The notes below the pieces were generated by a model. That model had not been told where the DNA came from and made no database searches. It saw nothing but the letters and a program-made list of their open reading frames with translations. From assembly GCA_902803585.1 (NCBI GenBank), contig CADCQO010000193.1, positions 1 through 9,733 on the forward strand: a DNA stretch of 9,733 nucleotides, given 5' to 3'. Made by a program: the position numbers and the translations under genes. Source of the stretch: an uncultured Ruminococcus sp. Lineage in GTDB: Bacteria > Bacillota > Clostridia > Oscillospirales > Acutalibacteraceae. Shown here piece by piece: positions 1-6,283 of this stretch; within the stretch, counting starts at the first letter, position 1; each line of letters opens with the position of its first letter.

Positions 1-51
1 AACAGGAAAATATTTTTCTATTTTTTTGAATTGATTTTTAGTAATTTTCAT
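1..51 (-). CDS. IS5-family-like transposase, N-terminal 17 codons only (runs off left edge)
   Basis: Read on the minus strand from the ATG at 51-49, the frame is open to the window edge and gives MKITKNQFKKIEKYFPV. This resembles the start of IS5-family (DDE) transposases of Firmicutes, which commonly begin M-x-I-T-x-x-Q-F-x-x-I-E-K-Y-x-P before a conserved QRGN stretch. The family cuts and pastes the insertion sequence through a DDE catalytic core, but that core would lie beyond the window and cannot be checked. There is no Shine-Dalgarno site in front of the ATG, and a strong promoter ends only a few bases upstream (see 58-86), so the transcript may be leaderless. The identification rests on a short peptide recalled from the family. 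An unrelated gene beginning here is possible but less likely, given the broken gene next door. Confidence 0.68.
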   Translation of the reverse strand, partial: MKITKNQFKKIEKYFPV

Positions 52-57
52 GTGTTC

Positions 58-86
58 ATTTTATCATATTTGTTAGTTAGTGTCAA
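58..86 (-). promoter_or_regulatory. Strong sigma-A-type promoter reading left into the transposase
   Basis: On the minus strand a perfect TTGACA -35 box (86-81) is followed by a 17-base spacer (80-64) and a TAAAAT -10 box (63-58). Transcription should begin near base 51, which is the first base of the transposase ATG. A consensus promoter at the edge of an IS, pointing inwards, is typical of such elements. The near-zero leader fits the absence of a ribosome binding site. Confidence 0.75.
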
Positions 87-92
87 AACGAA

Positions 93-656
93 ATAGAAAA
101 ATTCCTGCAGATCAATTCACAGGCAAAGGTTTATCTGAGCCGTTACGCCTTTGAACCGCATTACAACGGCACAGAAAAGTACATCGGTCTGGATACTCGT
201 TTAGCGGACAGTCAGCGATTGATTTTTACAGACGGCATCACAAAAATAACGGACGGTCTGACGCTTTACGCCTGTCATGACAATCCCCGAATCGTTGAGC
301 TTGGGTCATTCGGTCTGAATGGTCTGGAAAACGGCAGATTTGTGCCCGATGATTTCCGGCATGAACACTACCTTCTGATAGAAGAGGAAAACAAGCGTGT
401 TCTCATCAGCGGCTGTTCTCACAGGGGTATCAATAATATTGTCGGGTGGTTTGAGCCTGATGTGCTGGTGGGAGGGTTTCATTTTTCAAAAATGCCGCTT
501 GACGGTCAGCTGCGGCGTTTAGCGGAGCAGTTGGACAGCTATCATACAGCATACTATACCTGTCATTGTACCGGCGTGGAGCAGTACCGTTATATGAAGG
601 AATTTATGCGCCGTCTGGACTATCTTTCCACAGGAAAAACGATTGAGATACCGTGA
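93..656 (+). pseudogene. 5'-truncated metallo-beta-lactamase-fold hydrolase (COG1237 type)
   Basis: The open frame from about 93 to the TGA at 654-656 encodes the C-terminal two-thirds of a COG1237-type MBL-fold protein. Recognisable parts are the IEKFLQINSQAKVYLSRYAF segment that normally follows the H-x-H-x-D-H loop, the SGCSHRGINNIV motif, the GGFH segment and the YYTCHCTG motif near the end, followed by YLSTGKTIEI. Full-length members are usually around 260-280 residues. Here about 80 N-terminal residues, including the HxHxDH metal ligands, are missing and replaced by IS-like DNA. The next possible start, TTG at 219, has no ribosome binding site and would remove still more of the fold. 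Some relatives are annotated as pterin-linked ribofuranosylaminobenzene phosphate synthases, but the bacterial role is unknown. I infer an inactive remnant whose 5' part may lie beyond the IS to the left. Confidence 0.8.
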
Positions 657-668
657 ATCATACAAAAA

Positions 669-706
669 CGGCTTCCGTACCGGTCAGTACGGCAGCCGCA
701 TCTTTT
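669..706. terminator. Bidirectional intrinsic terminator between convergent genes
   Basis: Bases 669-680 pair with 687-698 in a 12-position stem with one mismatch (674 against 693) and a six-base loop. On the plus strand the stem is followed by a T-rich run (701-706), which would end the MBL transcript. On the minus strand the opposite flank reads TTTTTGTA (668-661), which would end the CdaR-type regulator transcript. The regulator stop codon (707-705) lies inside the plus-strand T-run, so both genes share this single hairpin. Confidence 0.85.
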
Positions 707-1790
707 AATACTTGATGGGATTGGAGGAGAGATATTTTTTAACCATCAGAGCTACCTTAAAGACAATAGCATCTTCAAACTCTCTGAGGTCAAGACCTGT
801 GAGCTTTTTGATTTTTTCGAGTCTGTATACCAGAGTATTACGGTGAACGAAGAGTTTTCTTGAAGTTTCGGACACATTCAGGTTGTTTTCAAAGAAACGC
901 TGAATGGTAAAGAGTGTTTCCTGATCGAGCGACTCAATCGAACCTTTCTTGAACACTTCTTTCAGGAACATATCGCAAAGGGTTGTAGGAAGCTGATAAA
1001 CCAGACGGGCAATACCAAGGTTATCATAGCTGATAATGGTGCGTTCTGTATCGAATACCTTGCCGACTTCAAGAGCAACCTGCGCTTCTTTGAAGGAACG
1101 GGCGAGATCTTTGATACCAGTAACAGGCGTACCGATGCCGATGACACAATGGGTATAGAATTCGCCCGACATGGTATCAACAATGGAGCTGGCGAGCTTC
1201 TCAAGGTCTTTGGAGTCGATATCCGTCTTGATTTCCTTGACAAGTGCGATATCCGTTTCATTGATGTTGATAACGAAGTCCTTTGATTTATCGGGGAACA
1301 GGTTCTGAATGACATCATAAGCAGAAATATCAGTTTTTGCAGAAATTTTGATAAGGAAACATACTCTTGTCACATCTGCATTGAAGCGGAGTTCTCTTGA
1401 TTTGAGATAGATGTCACCAGGCAGGATATTATCCAGAATAACATTTTTGATAAAGTTGCCTCTGTCATACTTTTCATCATAGTATTGTTTGATGCTGCCC
1501 AGAGAAATGGCTAAAATAGCGGCATACTTCTGGGCGGCATAGTCGTTTCCTGCTACGAATACCGCATATTCTCCTCTGGGCTTGTTGCCAAAGGAACGAT
1601 AAGTATAGCCATTCAGTACGAAAGGAGAGGTAGAGGTCAGCATCTCAGAGGTGATATGCTCGTTGACCTCTCCGATTTTACCCAGCTCACTGCAGGCGAT
1701 AACAACGGAGGTTTCATCAATTACGCCGATTGTACGGTCGATGGTATCCCTCATCTGGTGAATAACGCCCTGAAAAAGTCTGTTTGACAT
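705..1790 (-). CDS. CdaR/PucR-type transcriptional regulator
   Basis: This 361-residue protein has the layout of CdaR/PucR-family regulators. An N-terminal region (about 15-100) resembles the sugar-diacid recognition domain (GVIDETSVVIACSELGKIGE). A middle region (about 130-260) fits the GGDEF-like domain of CdaR proteins, without nucleotide-cyclase motifs that I can see. The C-terminal helix-turn-helix (about 302-345) contains VSETSRKLFVHRNTLVYRLE, the hallmark of the PucR HTH. Family members are DNA-binding activators that often respond to small carboxylates or purine breakdown products; the ligand here is unknown. The ATG at 1790-1788 is preceded by GAGAGGGA at a suitable distance. The gene stands alone on its strand, divergent from the repair/topoisomerase operon and with its own promoter, so control of that operon is possible but not shown. 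It ends at the shared terminator. Confidence 0.87.
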   Translation of the reverse strand: MSNRLFQGVIHQMRDTIDRTIGVIDETSVVIACSELGKIGEVNEHITSEMLTSTSPFVLNGYTYRSFGNKPRGEYAVFVAGNDYAAQKYAAILAISLGSIKQYYDEKYDRGNFIKNVILDNILPGDIYLKSRELRFNADVTRVCFLIKISAKTDISAYDVIQNLFPDKSKDFVININETDIALVKEIKTDIDSKDLEKLASSIVDTMSGEFYTHCVIGIGTPVTGIKDLARSFKEAQVALEVGKVFDTERTIISYDNLGIARLVYQLPTTLCDMFLKEVFKKGSIESLDQETLFTIQRFFENNLNVSETSRKLFVHRNTLVYRLEKIKKLTGLDLREFEDAIVFKVALMVKKYLSSNPIKY

Positions 1791-1838
1791 AATAATTCCC
1801 TCTCTTTATAATTTGTTTGTTTCTTTTTTCCCGATTGA

Positions 1839-1856
1839 CACACCCCTCAGGATGTG
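1839..1856 (-). promoter_or_regulatory. Small hairpin in the leader of the regulator mRNA
   Basis: CACACCC (1839-1845) pairs with GGATGTG (1850-1856), seven pairs including one G-T, around a four-base loop. In the minus-strand transcript it sits about 48 bases before the start codon. There is no T-run after it on the minus strand, so it is not a terminator. It could influence translation or be chance. Confidence 0.25.
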
Positions 1857-1913
1857 GTATTTGATGGTACTTGCTGTGCGGTAACCGACGGACTATAAAA
1901 TATTACTATATAC

Positions 1914-1942
1914 ATTTTACACAAAACAAAAATAAAATGCAA
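1914..1942 (-). promoter_or_regulatory. Promoter of the CdaR-type regulator
   Basis: On the minus strand TTGCAT (1942-1937), a 17-base spacer and TAAAAT (1919-1914) form a plausible sigma-A promoter. The predicted start near 1907 leaves a leader of about 115 bases. An alternative pairing of TTGTTT with TAATAT about ten bases further downstream has an 18-base spacer and is weaker. Confidence 0.5.
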
Positions 1943-2114
1943 CCTTTTTATCAAAATTTCATCGAATTTTTTGCTTGATTTATTTATAAAATTATGTAAA
2001 TTTCCCCACAATTTTATTTTTGTGAGAAAACTTGTGCGAATTCACTTATTTTTCATTATCTCACTGTACATAGGGGTCAGAAGGGCAAAGAGAAAAAAAC
2101 GGTGCATACGGAGG

Positions 2115-2143
2115 TTGCATTCTATGGGGCAAGATGCTATAAT
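2115..2143 (+). promoter_or_regulatory. Promoter of the U32-uvrB-topoisomerase operon
   Basis: TTGCAT (2115-2120), a 17-base spacer and a perfect TATAAT (2138-2143) preceded by the extended -10 dinucleotide TG (2135-2136) make a strong sigma-A-type promoter. The start would fall near 2150, giving a short leader of about 35 bases before the U32 gene. Confidence 0.75.
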
Positions 2144-2184
2144 CAGAATGATTTGTAATAAATTCTGGATAACGGGTGATAATG

Positions 2185-3411
2185 ATGATAAAAGGTGAAC
2201 TGTTGGCTCCGGCAGGGGATAAGGATTGTTTTGACAATGCGCTGACTTTCGGAGCAGATGCAATTTATCTGGCGGGTAAGCAATTCGGCATGAGAAGCGC
2301 GCCGGCGAACTTTGATACAGAAACACTTCGTCAGGCGGTATCACAGGCACATGAAAAGAATGTCAAGGTCTATGTAACCTGCAATACTTTGCCCCGCAAT
2401 AAGGAAATTGACCGTATGCCTGCCTTTCTGGAAGAAACCGCAGACTGCGGAATAGACGCATTTATCATTGCAGATCTGGGTGTAATGTCCTTAGCAGCAA
2501 AATATGCACCGAGGGTAGAGCGGCACGTTTCCACACAGGCGGGCGTGGTAAATTATCAAACTGCACAAATGCTTTATGATATGGGCGCTTCAAGAGTCGT
2601 ACTGGCGAGGGAACTTTCGCTGGACGATATAGCGGGTATCCGTGCCAGAACAGATCCCCGTCTGGAACTGGAAGTTTTTGTTCATGGCAGTATGTGCGTT
2701 TCCTTTTCAGGGCGCTGTCTGATCTCAAGCTATCTGACAGGCCGTGATGCGAATCGCGGCGACTGTACACAACCCTGCCGTTGGAAATACTATCTCTATG
2801 AAGAACACAGGGAAGGACAGTATTTCCCTGTAAGGGAAGAAGAAGGCGGAACCTACCTCTATAACTCCCGTGATCTGTGTATGATAGAGCATCTGGACAA
2901 CGTTTTAAAAGCGGGTGTGAAGAGCCTGAAAATAGAAGGAAGAGCGAAATCGTCCTATTATGTAGCCGTTACGACAAATGCCTATCGTCATGCTCTGGAC
3001 GATTATTATGCACAGGGCGATAACTGGCGGTTGGCTTCATGGATCAGGGAAGAACTGGAAAAGGTGAGCCACAGAGCCTATAATACCGGCTTTTTCTACG
3101 GAGGAGAACCGGGACAGAATACGCAGGACGGCGGTTATATCCGGCAGTATGAGGTAGTGGCAGTTTGTGACGATTACCGTGACGGTACCGCTTATCTGAC
3201 ACAGCGCAACCGCTTTTTTGCGGGCGATACATTGGATATTCTCCCGCCAAGTGGTGAACCGTTTCTGTATCAGGTCGGAAAAATGCTGAATGAGGACGGC
3301 GAAGAGATCAGTGCTGCTCCCCATGCAATGCAGAAGCTGACCATACCGACAGAAACAGTGATTCCCAAAGGTTCACTTTTGAGAAAGAAAAGAAACACCG
3401 CTGAAAGCTGA
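2185..3411 (+). CDS. U32-family protein, probable TrhP/RlhA-type RNA hydroxylation factor
   Basis: Annotated in many genomes as a collagenase-like U32 peptidase. Studied members (TrhP/YegQ, RlhA/YdcP, Bacillus YrrN/YrrO) instead support prephenate-dependent hydroxylation of tRNA uridine 34 or of a 23S rRNA cytidine. The N-terminus GELLAPAGD and the signature EVFVHGSMCVSFSGRCLIS (from residue 163) identify the family. Four cysteines (171, 178, 194, 198) sit where the family binds an iron-sulfur cluster. I chose ATG 2185 (408 residues) because GGTGAT at 2175-2180 matches the extended Shine-Dalgarno sequence, and the product then starts like its relatives. In-frame ATG 2182 or GTG 2176 are alternatives. 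It is the first gene of the operon, 41 bases before uvrB. The length and single U32 domain fit TrhP better than the longer RlhA, but substrate assignment is inference. Confidence 0.88.
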   Translation: MIKGELLAPAGDKDCFDNALTFGADAIYLAGKQFGMRSAPANFDTETLRQAVSQAHEKNVKVYVTCNTLPRNKEIDRMPAFLEETADCGIDAFIIADLGVMSLAAKYAPRVERHVSTQAGVVNYQTAQMLYDMGASRVVLARELSLDDIAGIRARTDPRLELEVFVHGSMCVSFSGRCLISSYLTGRDANRGDCTQPCRWKYYLYEEHREGQYFPVREEEGGTYLYNSRDLCMIEHLDNVLKAGVKSLKIEGRAKSSYYVAVTTNAYRHALDDYYAQGDNWRLASWIREELEKVSHRAYNTGFFYGGEPGQNTQDGGYIRQYEVVAVCDDYRDGTAYLTQRNRFFAGDTLDILPPSGEPFLYQVGKMLNEDGEEISAAPHAMQKLTIPTETVIPKGSLLRKKRNTAES

Positions 3412-3452
3412 AAATGACCGGTGTGCAGACAGAATACAAAAGGAGAAAATCA

Positions 3453-5408
3453 ATGGAGCGTTTCAAGTTAGTTTCCGACTATCGTCCGACAGGTGACCAG
3501 CCGCAGGCGATAGAAACACTTGTCCGCAGTATCGAAGCGGGCAATAAAGAACAGACGCTGCTCGGAGTGACAGGCTCAGGAAAAACCTTTACGATGGCGA
3601 ATATCATTGAACGGCTGAATCGTCCCACTCTGGTGCTGGCACATAATAAAACATTAGCAGCACAGCTTTGTTCCGAGTTCAGGGCGTTTTTTCCTGAAAA
3701 TGCCGTTGAGTATTTTGTATCCTACTACGACTATTATCAGCCGGAAGCCTATGTTCCTACCACCGATACCTATATTGAAAAGGACAGTGCCATCAATGAC
3801 GAGATAGACAAACTCCGTCATTCAGCAACGCTTGCCCTTTCCGAAAGACGGGACGTCATTATTGTGTCGAGCGTATCCTGTATTTACTCACTTGGCAACC
3901 CCATTGACTATCGGACAATGGTGATTTCCCTGCGCACCGGTATGCAGAAATCAAGGGATGAACTGTTGGCTAAACTGGTAGAGCTGCAGTACGAGCGGAA
4001 TGATATTGACTTTACCCGCAACCGTTTCCGTGTGAGGGGAGATGTTGTGGAAATCTTTCCGGCGGCATCTTCAGAAATCATTATCCGTGTAGAGTTTTTC
4101 GGAGATGAAATCGACCGTATCACAGAAGTGAATCCTGTCACTGGCGAGGTCAAAGGTACGGTGCGCCATGCGGCCATCTATCCTGCCTCACATTATATTG
4201 TACCCAAAGAGAAAATCGAAAGTGCGGTGCAGGAAATTGAAACAGAACTGGAACAGCGTGTGAGATTCTTTACAGAACGCGGCAAACTGCTGGAGGCGGA
4301 GCGCATTCAGCAGAGAACAAGATACGATATCGAAATGCTGAGAGAAATCGGTTTTTGCAAGGGCATCGAAAACTATTCACGGATATTGTCCGGACGAAAA
4401 GCCGGTTCATCGCCCTACACCCTTCTGGATTATTTCCCGAAGGATTATTTATTGTTTGTCGATGAGTCCCATGTTACCTTGCCGCAGGTCAGAGGAATGT
4501 ACGGCGGTGATCGGGGACGTAAGGAAAATCTGGTGGAGTTCGGTTTCCGCCTGCCGTCTGCTTATGACAACCGTCCTTTGAATTTTGATGAATTCTATGA
4601 ACGGATCCATCAGGCGGTCTTTGTCAGTGCGACTCCCGGAGATCTTGAAAAAGAAAAAAGTGCTGTCATCGCCGAACAGGTGATCCGTCCGACAGGACTG
4701 CTTGATCCCAAAGTCACCATCAGACCGATTGAAGGACAGATGGACGACCTGATTTCTGAAATCAATACACGCATAGAGAAAAAACAGCGAGTTCTGATTA
4801 CCACCCTCACCAAACGCATGGCGGAGGATCTGACGGAATACCTGAAAACAGCAGGCATCAAGGTGCGTTATATGCACCATGATATCGAAACAGTAGAGCG
4901 AATGGAAATTATCCGTGATTTGCGGCTGGGTGAATTTGACGTACTGGTAGGCATCAATCTTTTGCGGGAAGGTCTGGATATACCGGAGGTTTCACTGGTT
5001 GCCATTCTGGACGCAGATAAAGAGGGCTTTTTGCGGAGCGAGCGTTCTTTGATACAGACGATCGGACGGGCGGCAAGAAACGCCGAAGGGCAGGTTATCA
5101 TGTACGCAGACTGTATAACGGACTCTATGGAAAAAGCGATTGCAGAAACAGAGCGCAGACGGGAGATACAGCAGAAATACAACGAAGAACACGGCATTAC
5201 TCCGCAGACTATCACAAAGAAAGTTAATGATATTATCGAGATATCAACACATCAGAATGACGACGGCAGAAAGTCCGGCAGGAAGCTGACGAGAGCCGAA
5301 CGTGAAAAGCTGATTGAACAGCTCACGAAGGAAATGAAGGCGGCCGCAAAGCTGTTGGAGTTTGAACACGCAGCCTACCTCAGAGATAAGATCAAAGAAC
5401 TGCAGTAA
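3453..5408 (+). CDS. uvrB: UvrABC excinuclease subunit B
   Basis: UvrB is the damage-verifying helicase-like subunit of nucleotide excision repair. It is loaded on DNA by UvrA, and UvrC then cuts on both sides of the lesion. The 651-residue length is normal. Visible are Walker A GVTGSGKT (38-45), the damage-probing beta-hairpin region YYDYYQPEAYVP (91-102), the Walker B box DESH (337-340) followed by VTLPQVRGMYGGDR, helicase motif VI QTIGRAARN (535-543), and the C-terminal UVR coiled-coil domain (about 616-651) that contacts UvrC. The frame is open from an ATG at 3414, but ATG 3453 has AGGAG seven bases upstream and yields the standard MERFKLVSDYRPTGDQP start. uvrA does not follow, unlike in many Firmicutes. 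No LexA-type operator is visible just upstream, so SOS control at this site is not evident. Confidence 0.98.
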   Translation: MERFKLVSDYRPTGDQPQAIETLVRSIEAGNKEQTLLGVTGSGKTFTMANIIERLNRPTLVLAHNKTLAAQLCSEFRAFFPENAVEYFVSYYDYYQPEAYVPTTDTYIEKDSAINDEIDKLRHSATLALSERRDVIIVSSVSCIYSLGNPIDYRTMVISLRTGMQKSRDELLAKLVELQYERNDIDFTRNRFRVRGDVVEIFPAASSEIIIRVEFFGDEIDRITEVNPVTGEVKGTVRHAAIYPASHYIVPKEKIESAVQEIETELEQRVRFFTERGKLLEAERIQQRTRYDIEMLREIGFCKGIENYSRILSGRKAGSSPYTLLDYFPKDYLLFVDESHVTLPQVRGMYGGDRGRKENLVEFGFRLPSAYDNRPLNFDEFYERIHQAVFVSATPGDLEKEKSAVIAEQVIRPTGLLDPKVTIRPIEGQMDDLISEINTRIEKKQRVLITTLTKRMAEDLTEYLKTAGIKVRYMHHDIETVERMEIIRDLRLGEFDVLVGINLLREGLDIPEVSLVAILDADKEGFLRSERSLIQTIGRAARNAEGQVIMYADCITDSMEKAIAETERRREIQQKYNEEHGITPQTITKKVNDIIEISTHQNDDGRKSGRKLTRAEREKLIEQLTKEMKAAAKLLEFEHAAYLRDKIKELQ

Positions 5409-5431
5409 ACAGTGTGCGTGGGGTTGTAAAA

Positions 5432-5475
5432 ATGGAATTACCGGAAACAAGGAGTGCATGATGGAAATTACCGGA
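5432..5475 (+). repeat. Short imperfect direct repeat over the SUKH gene start
   Basis: ATGGAATTACCGGA (5432-5445) recurs as ATGGAAATTACCGGA (5461-5475), differing by one extra A, at a spacing of about 29 bases. The second copy is the start of the SUKH gene. The first copy lies in the gap after uvrB and carries the Shine-Dalgarno AAGGAG just after it. Read in the SUKH frame, the first copy also encodes a G-I-T-G stretch like the protein's repeated motif, which suggests it is a decayed, now untranslated repeat unit. Confidence 0.55.
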
Positions 5476-6264
5476 CTTGACAAAATCAGAAAAATATCGG
5501 ATAATACAGATTTAGAGCCTGTTGTAACGGGATTAGAGATGATAAAAACAGAGGAAGAGAGCATCAATATCACGGGGCTGGACAGCATACGTCCGGTTAT
5601 CGAAAGTGATTTGCCGAAAATGTCCTCGTTTGCGGTGGAACTGATACGGCTGGTAGACTGTGCCAGAGAACTGGATACGGAATGCAGACAGTTCGGAGCT
5701 GAAAATCACCGCTATACCTTCAATCCTGTGATTCCGCTGTCGCAGGTAAGGGATTTTGAGTCCCGGCACCATATCCGGCTGCCGCAGGGCTATGTGGATT
5801 TTCTGACACAGGTCGGCAATGGCGGTGCGGGACCTGATTATGGTATCTATTCTCTGGAACGGACGGAACTGGAAGCATACTATGACCACAAAAATGCCTT
5901 CTGCCGTTATACAGAGGCAAAGGAACAGCCGGATTATTATACCTTGTCTTACTCGATAGATAATATGGAGCCAATGGTCAACGGCTGCCTGACGCCGGCA
6001 AGGTGGGAAGAATGGTATGCACAGCTGAACCGTTCAAAAGAAAGCGACTATGACGAAATGTATAAGCAGGCGTACAACGGACTGCTGCAAATCATTGATT
6101 CGGGCTGCTGTACGGGCTATATGCTGGTCTGTCACGGAGAACTGAGCGGAGAAATGGTCTTTTTCAGCCATGAACTGGAATGCCCTCAGCCCACCAGTCA
6201 GACTTTCGAGGACTTTGTTCTGACACACTTTAAAGGTGTTATTGATAAATTCAAACGACAATGA
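5461..6264 (+). CDS. SUKH-type (SMI1/KNR4-like) protein with repeated N-terminal tail
   Basis: A 267-residue protein whose middle and C-terminal parts match the SMI1/KNR4 (SUKH) fold. IPLSQVRDFESRHHIRLPQG followed by YVDFLTQVGNGGAGPDYGIY spans about 91-130, and the later CCTGYMLVCHGELSGEMVFF segment (206-225) is the usual second landmark. SUKH proteins are known as immunity proteins against polymorphic toxins and as eukaryotic scaffold proteins; many bacterial ones are uncharacterised. No toxin gene is nearby, so an immunity role is not supported here. The tail (1-52) repeats a short motif three times: ITGLDKIR (3-10), VTGLEMIK (22-29) and ITGLDSIR (38-45). The frame is open from within uvrB, but AAGGAG at 5449-5454 sits six bases before ATG 5461, which I chose over ATG 5458. 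The gene lies 52 bases after uvrB and 19 before the topoisomerase B gene, so it is probably cotranscribed. No signal peptide or membrane segment is evident. Confidence 0.82.
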   Translation: MEITGLDKIRKISDNTDLEPVVTGLEMIKTEEESINITGLDSIRPVIESDLPKMSSFAVELIRLVDCARELDTECRQFGAENHRYTFNPVIPLSQVRDFESRHHIRLPQGYVDFLTQVGNGGAGPDYGIYSLERTELEAYYDHKNAFCRYTEAKEQPDYYTLSYSIDNMEPMVNGCLTPARWEEWYAQLNRSKESDYDEMYKQAYNGLLQIIDSGCCTGYMLVCHGELSGEMVFFSHELECPQPTSQTFEDFVLTHFKGVIDKFKRQ

Positions 6265-6283
6265 TGGAAAAGGGGATGGAGTA

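Larger units (their letters stand above)
1..92 (-). mobile_element. Terminal part of an insertion sequence (IS5-like), 5' end of its transposase gene
   Basis: About 90 bases of very AT-rich DNA carry a transposase start and its promoter, then give way abruptly to the interior of a coding sequence homologous to COG1237 proteins. In-frame similarity to that family starts at about base 93 (residues I-E-K-F-L-Q). The outer tip of the element should therefore lie at about 87-92, probably within the stretch reading gttttgacac on the minus strand. The other end and any target-site duplication are outside the window, so the terminal inverted repeat cannot be confirmed and the boundary is uncertain by several bases. 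Confidence 0.6.
1791..2184. other. AT-rich divergent intergenic region with two promoters
   Basis: These roughly 390 bases separate the minus-strand regulator from the plus-strand operon. They contain a promoter for each direction, a transcribed leader of about 115 bases ahead of the regulator, and a strongly AT-rich core (about 1895-2060). I see no tRNA, no known riboswitch consensus and no convincing LexA (GAAC-N4-GTTC type) box, although a uvr gene lies in the downstream operon. A 24-codon frame at 2124-2198 with GGAGG at 2110-2114 exists, but it overlaps the -10 box and the U32 gene start. Confidence 0.7.

Noticed and set aside
3..107. Imperfect inverted repeat (3-23 against 91-107, sharing caggaa and tttttctattt) suggesting a small MITE-like element.
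   Set aside because: The left arm lies in transposase codons (KKIEKYFP on the minus strand) and the right arm in MBL codons (IEKFLQ). A-rich codons for similar residues explain the match, and there is a four-base gap in it. It may still be worth a look once the full IS is known.
219..656. Intact 145-residue gene starting at TTG 219.
   Set aside because: Family similarity continues in-frame upstream to about base 93, TTG 219 has no ribosome binding site, and the metal-binding N-terminus is missing. It is treated as a remnant.
2007..2024. CACAA/TTGTG short inverted repeat as an operator.
   Set aside because: Only five base pairs in very AT-rich DNA, which is easily chance.
1971..2198. 75-codon plus-strand frame in the intergenic region.
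   Set aside because: AT-rich, no ribosome binding site at its start, crosses the operon promoter, and resembles no known protein. Only its last 24 codons have a possible start site.
3414..3452. Extended UvrB start at ATG 3414.
   Set aside because: No Shine-Dalgarno site there, it starts three bases after the U32 stop codon, and the extra 13 residues are not family-like. ATG 3453 has a good site and the conserved N-terminus.
5432..5461. Nine-codon ORF whose TGA overlaps the ATG of the SUKH gene (translational coupling).
   Set aside because: Its ribosome binding site is weak and the sequence is better explained as a decayed copy of the first repeat unit.
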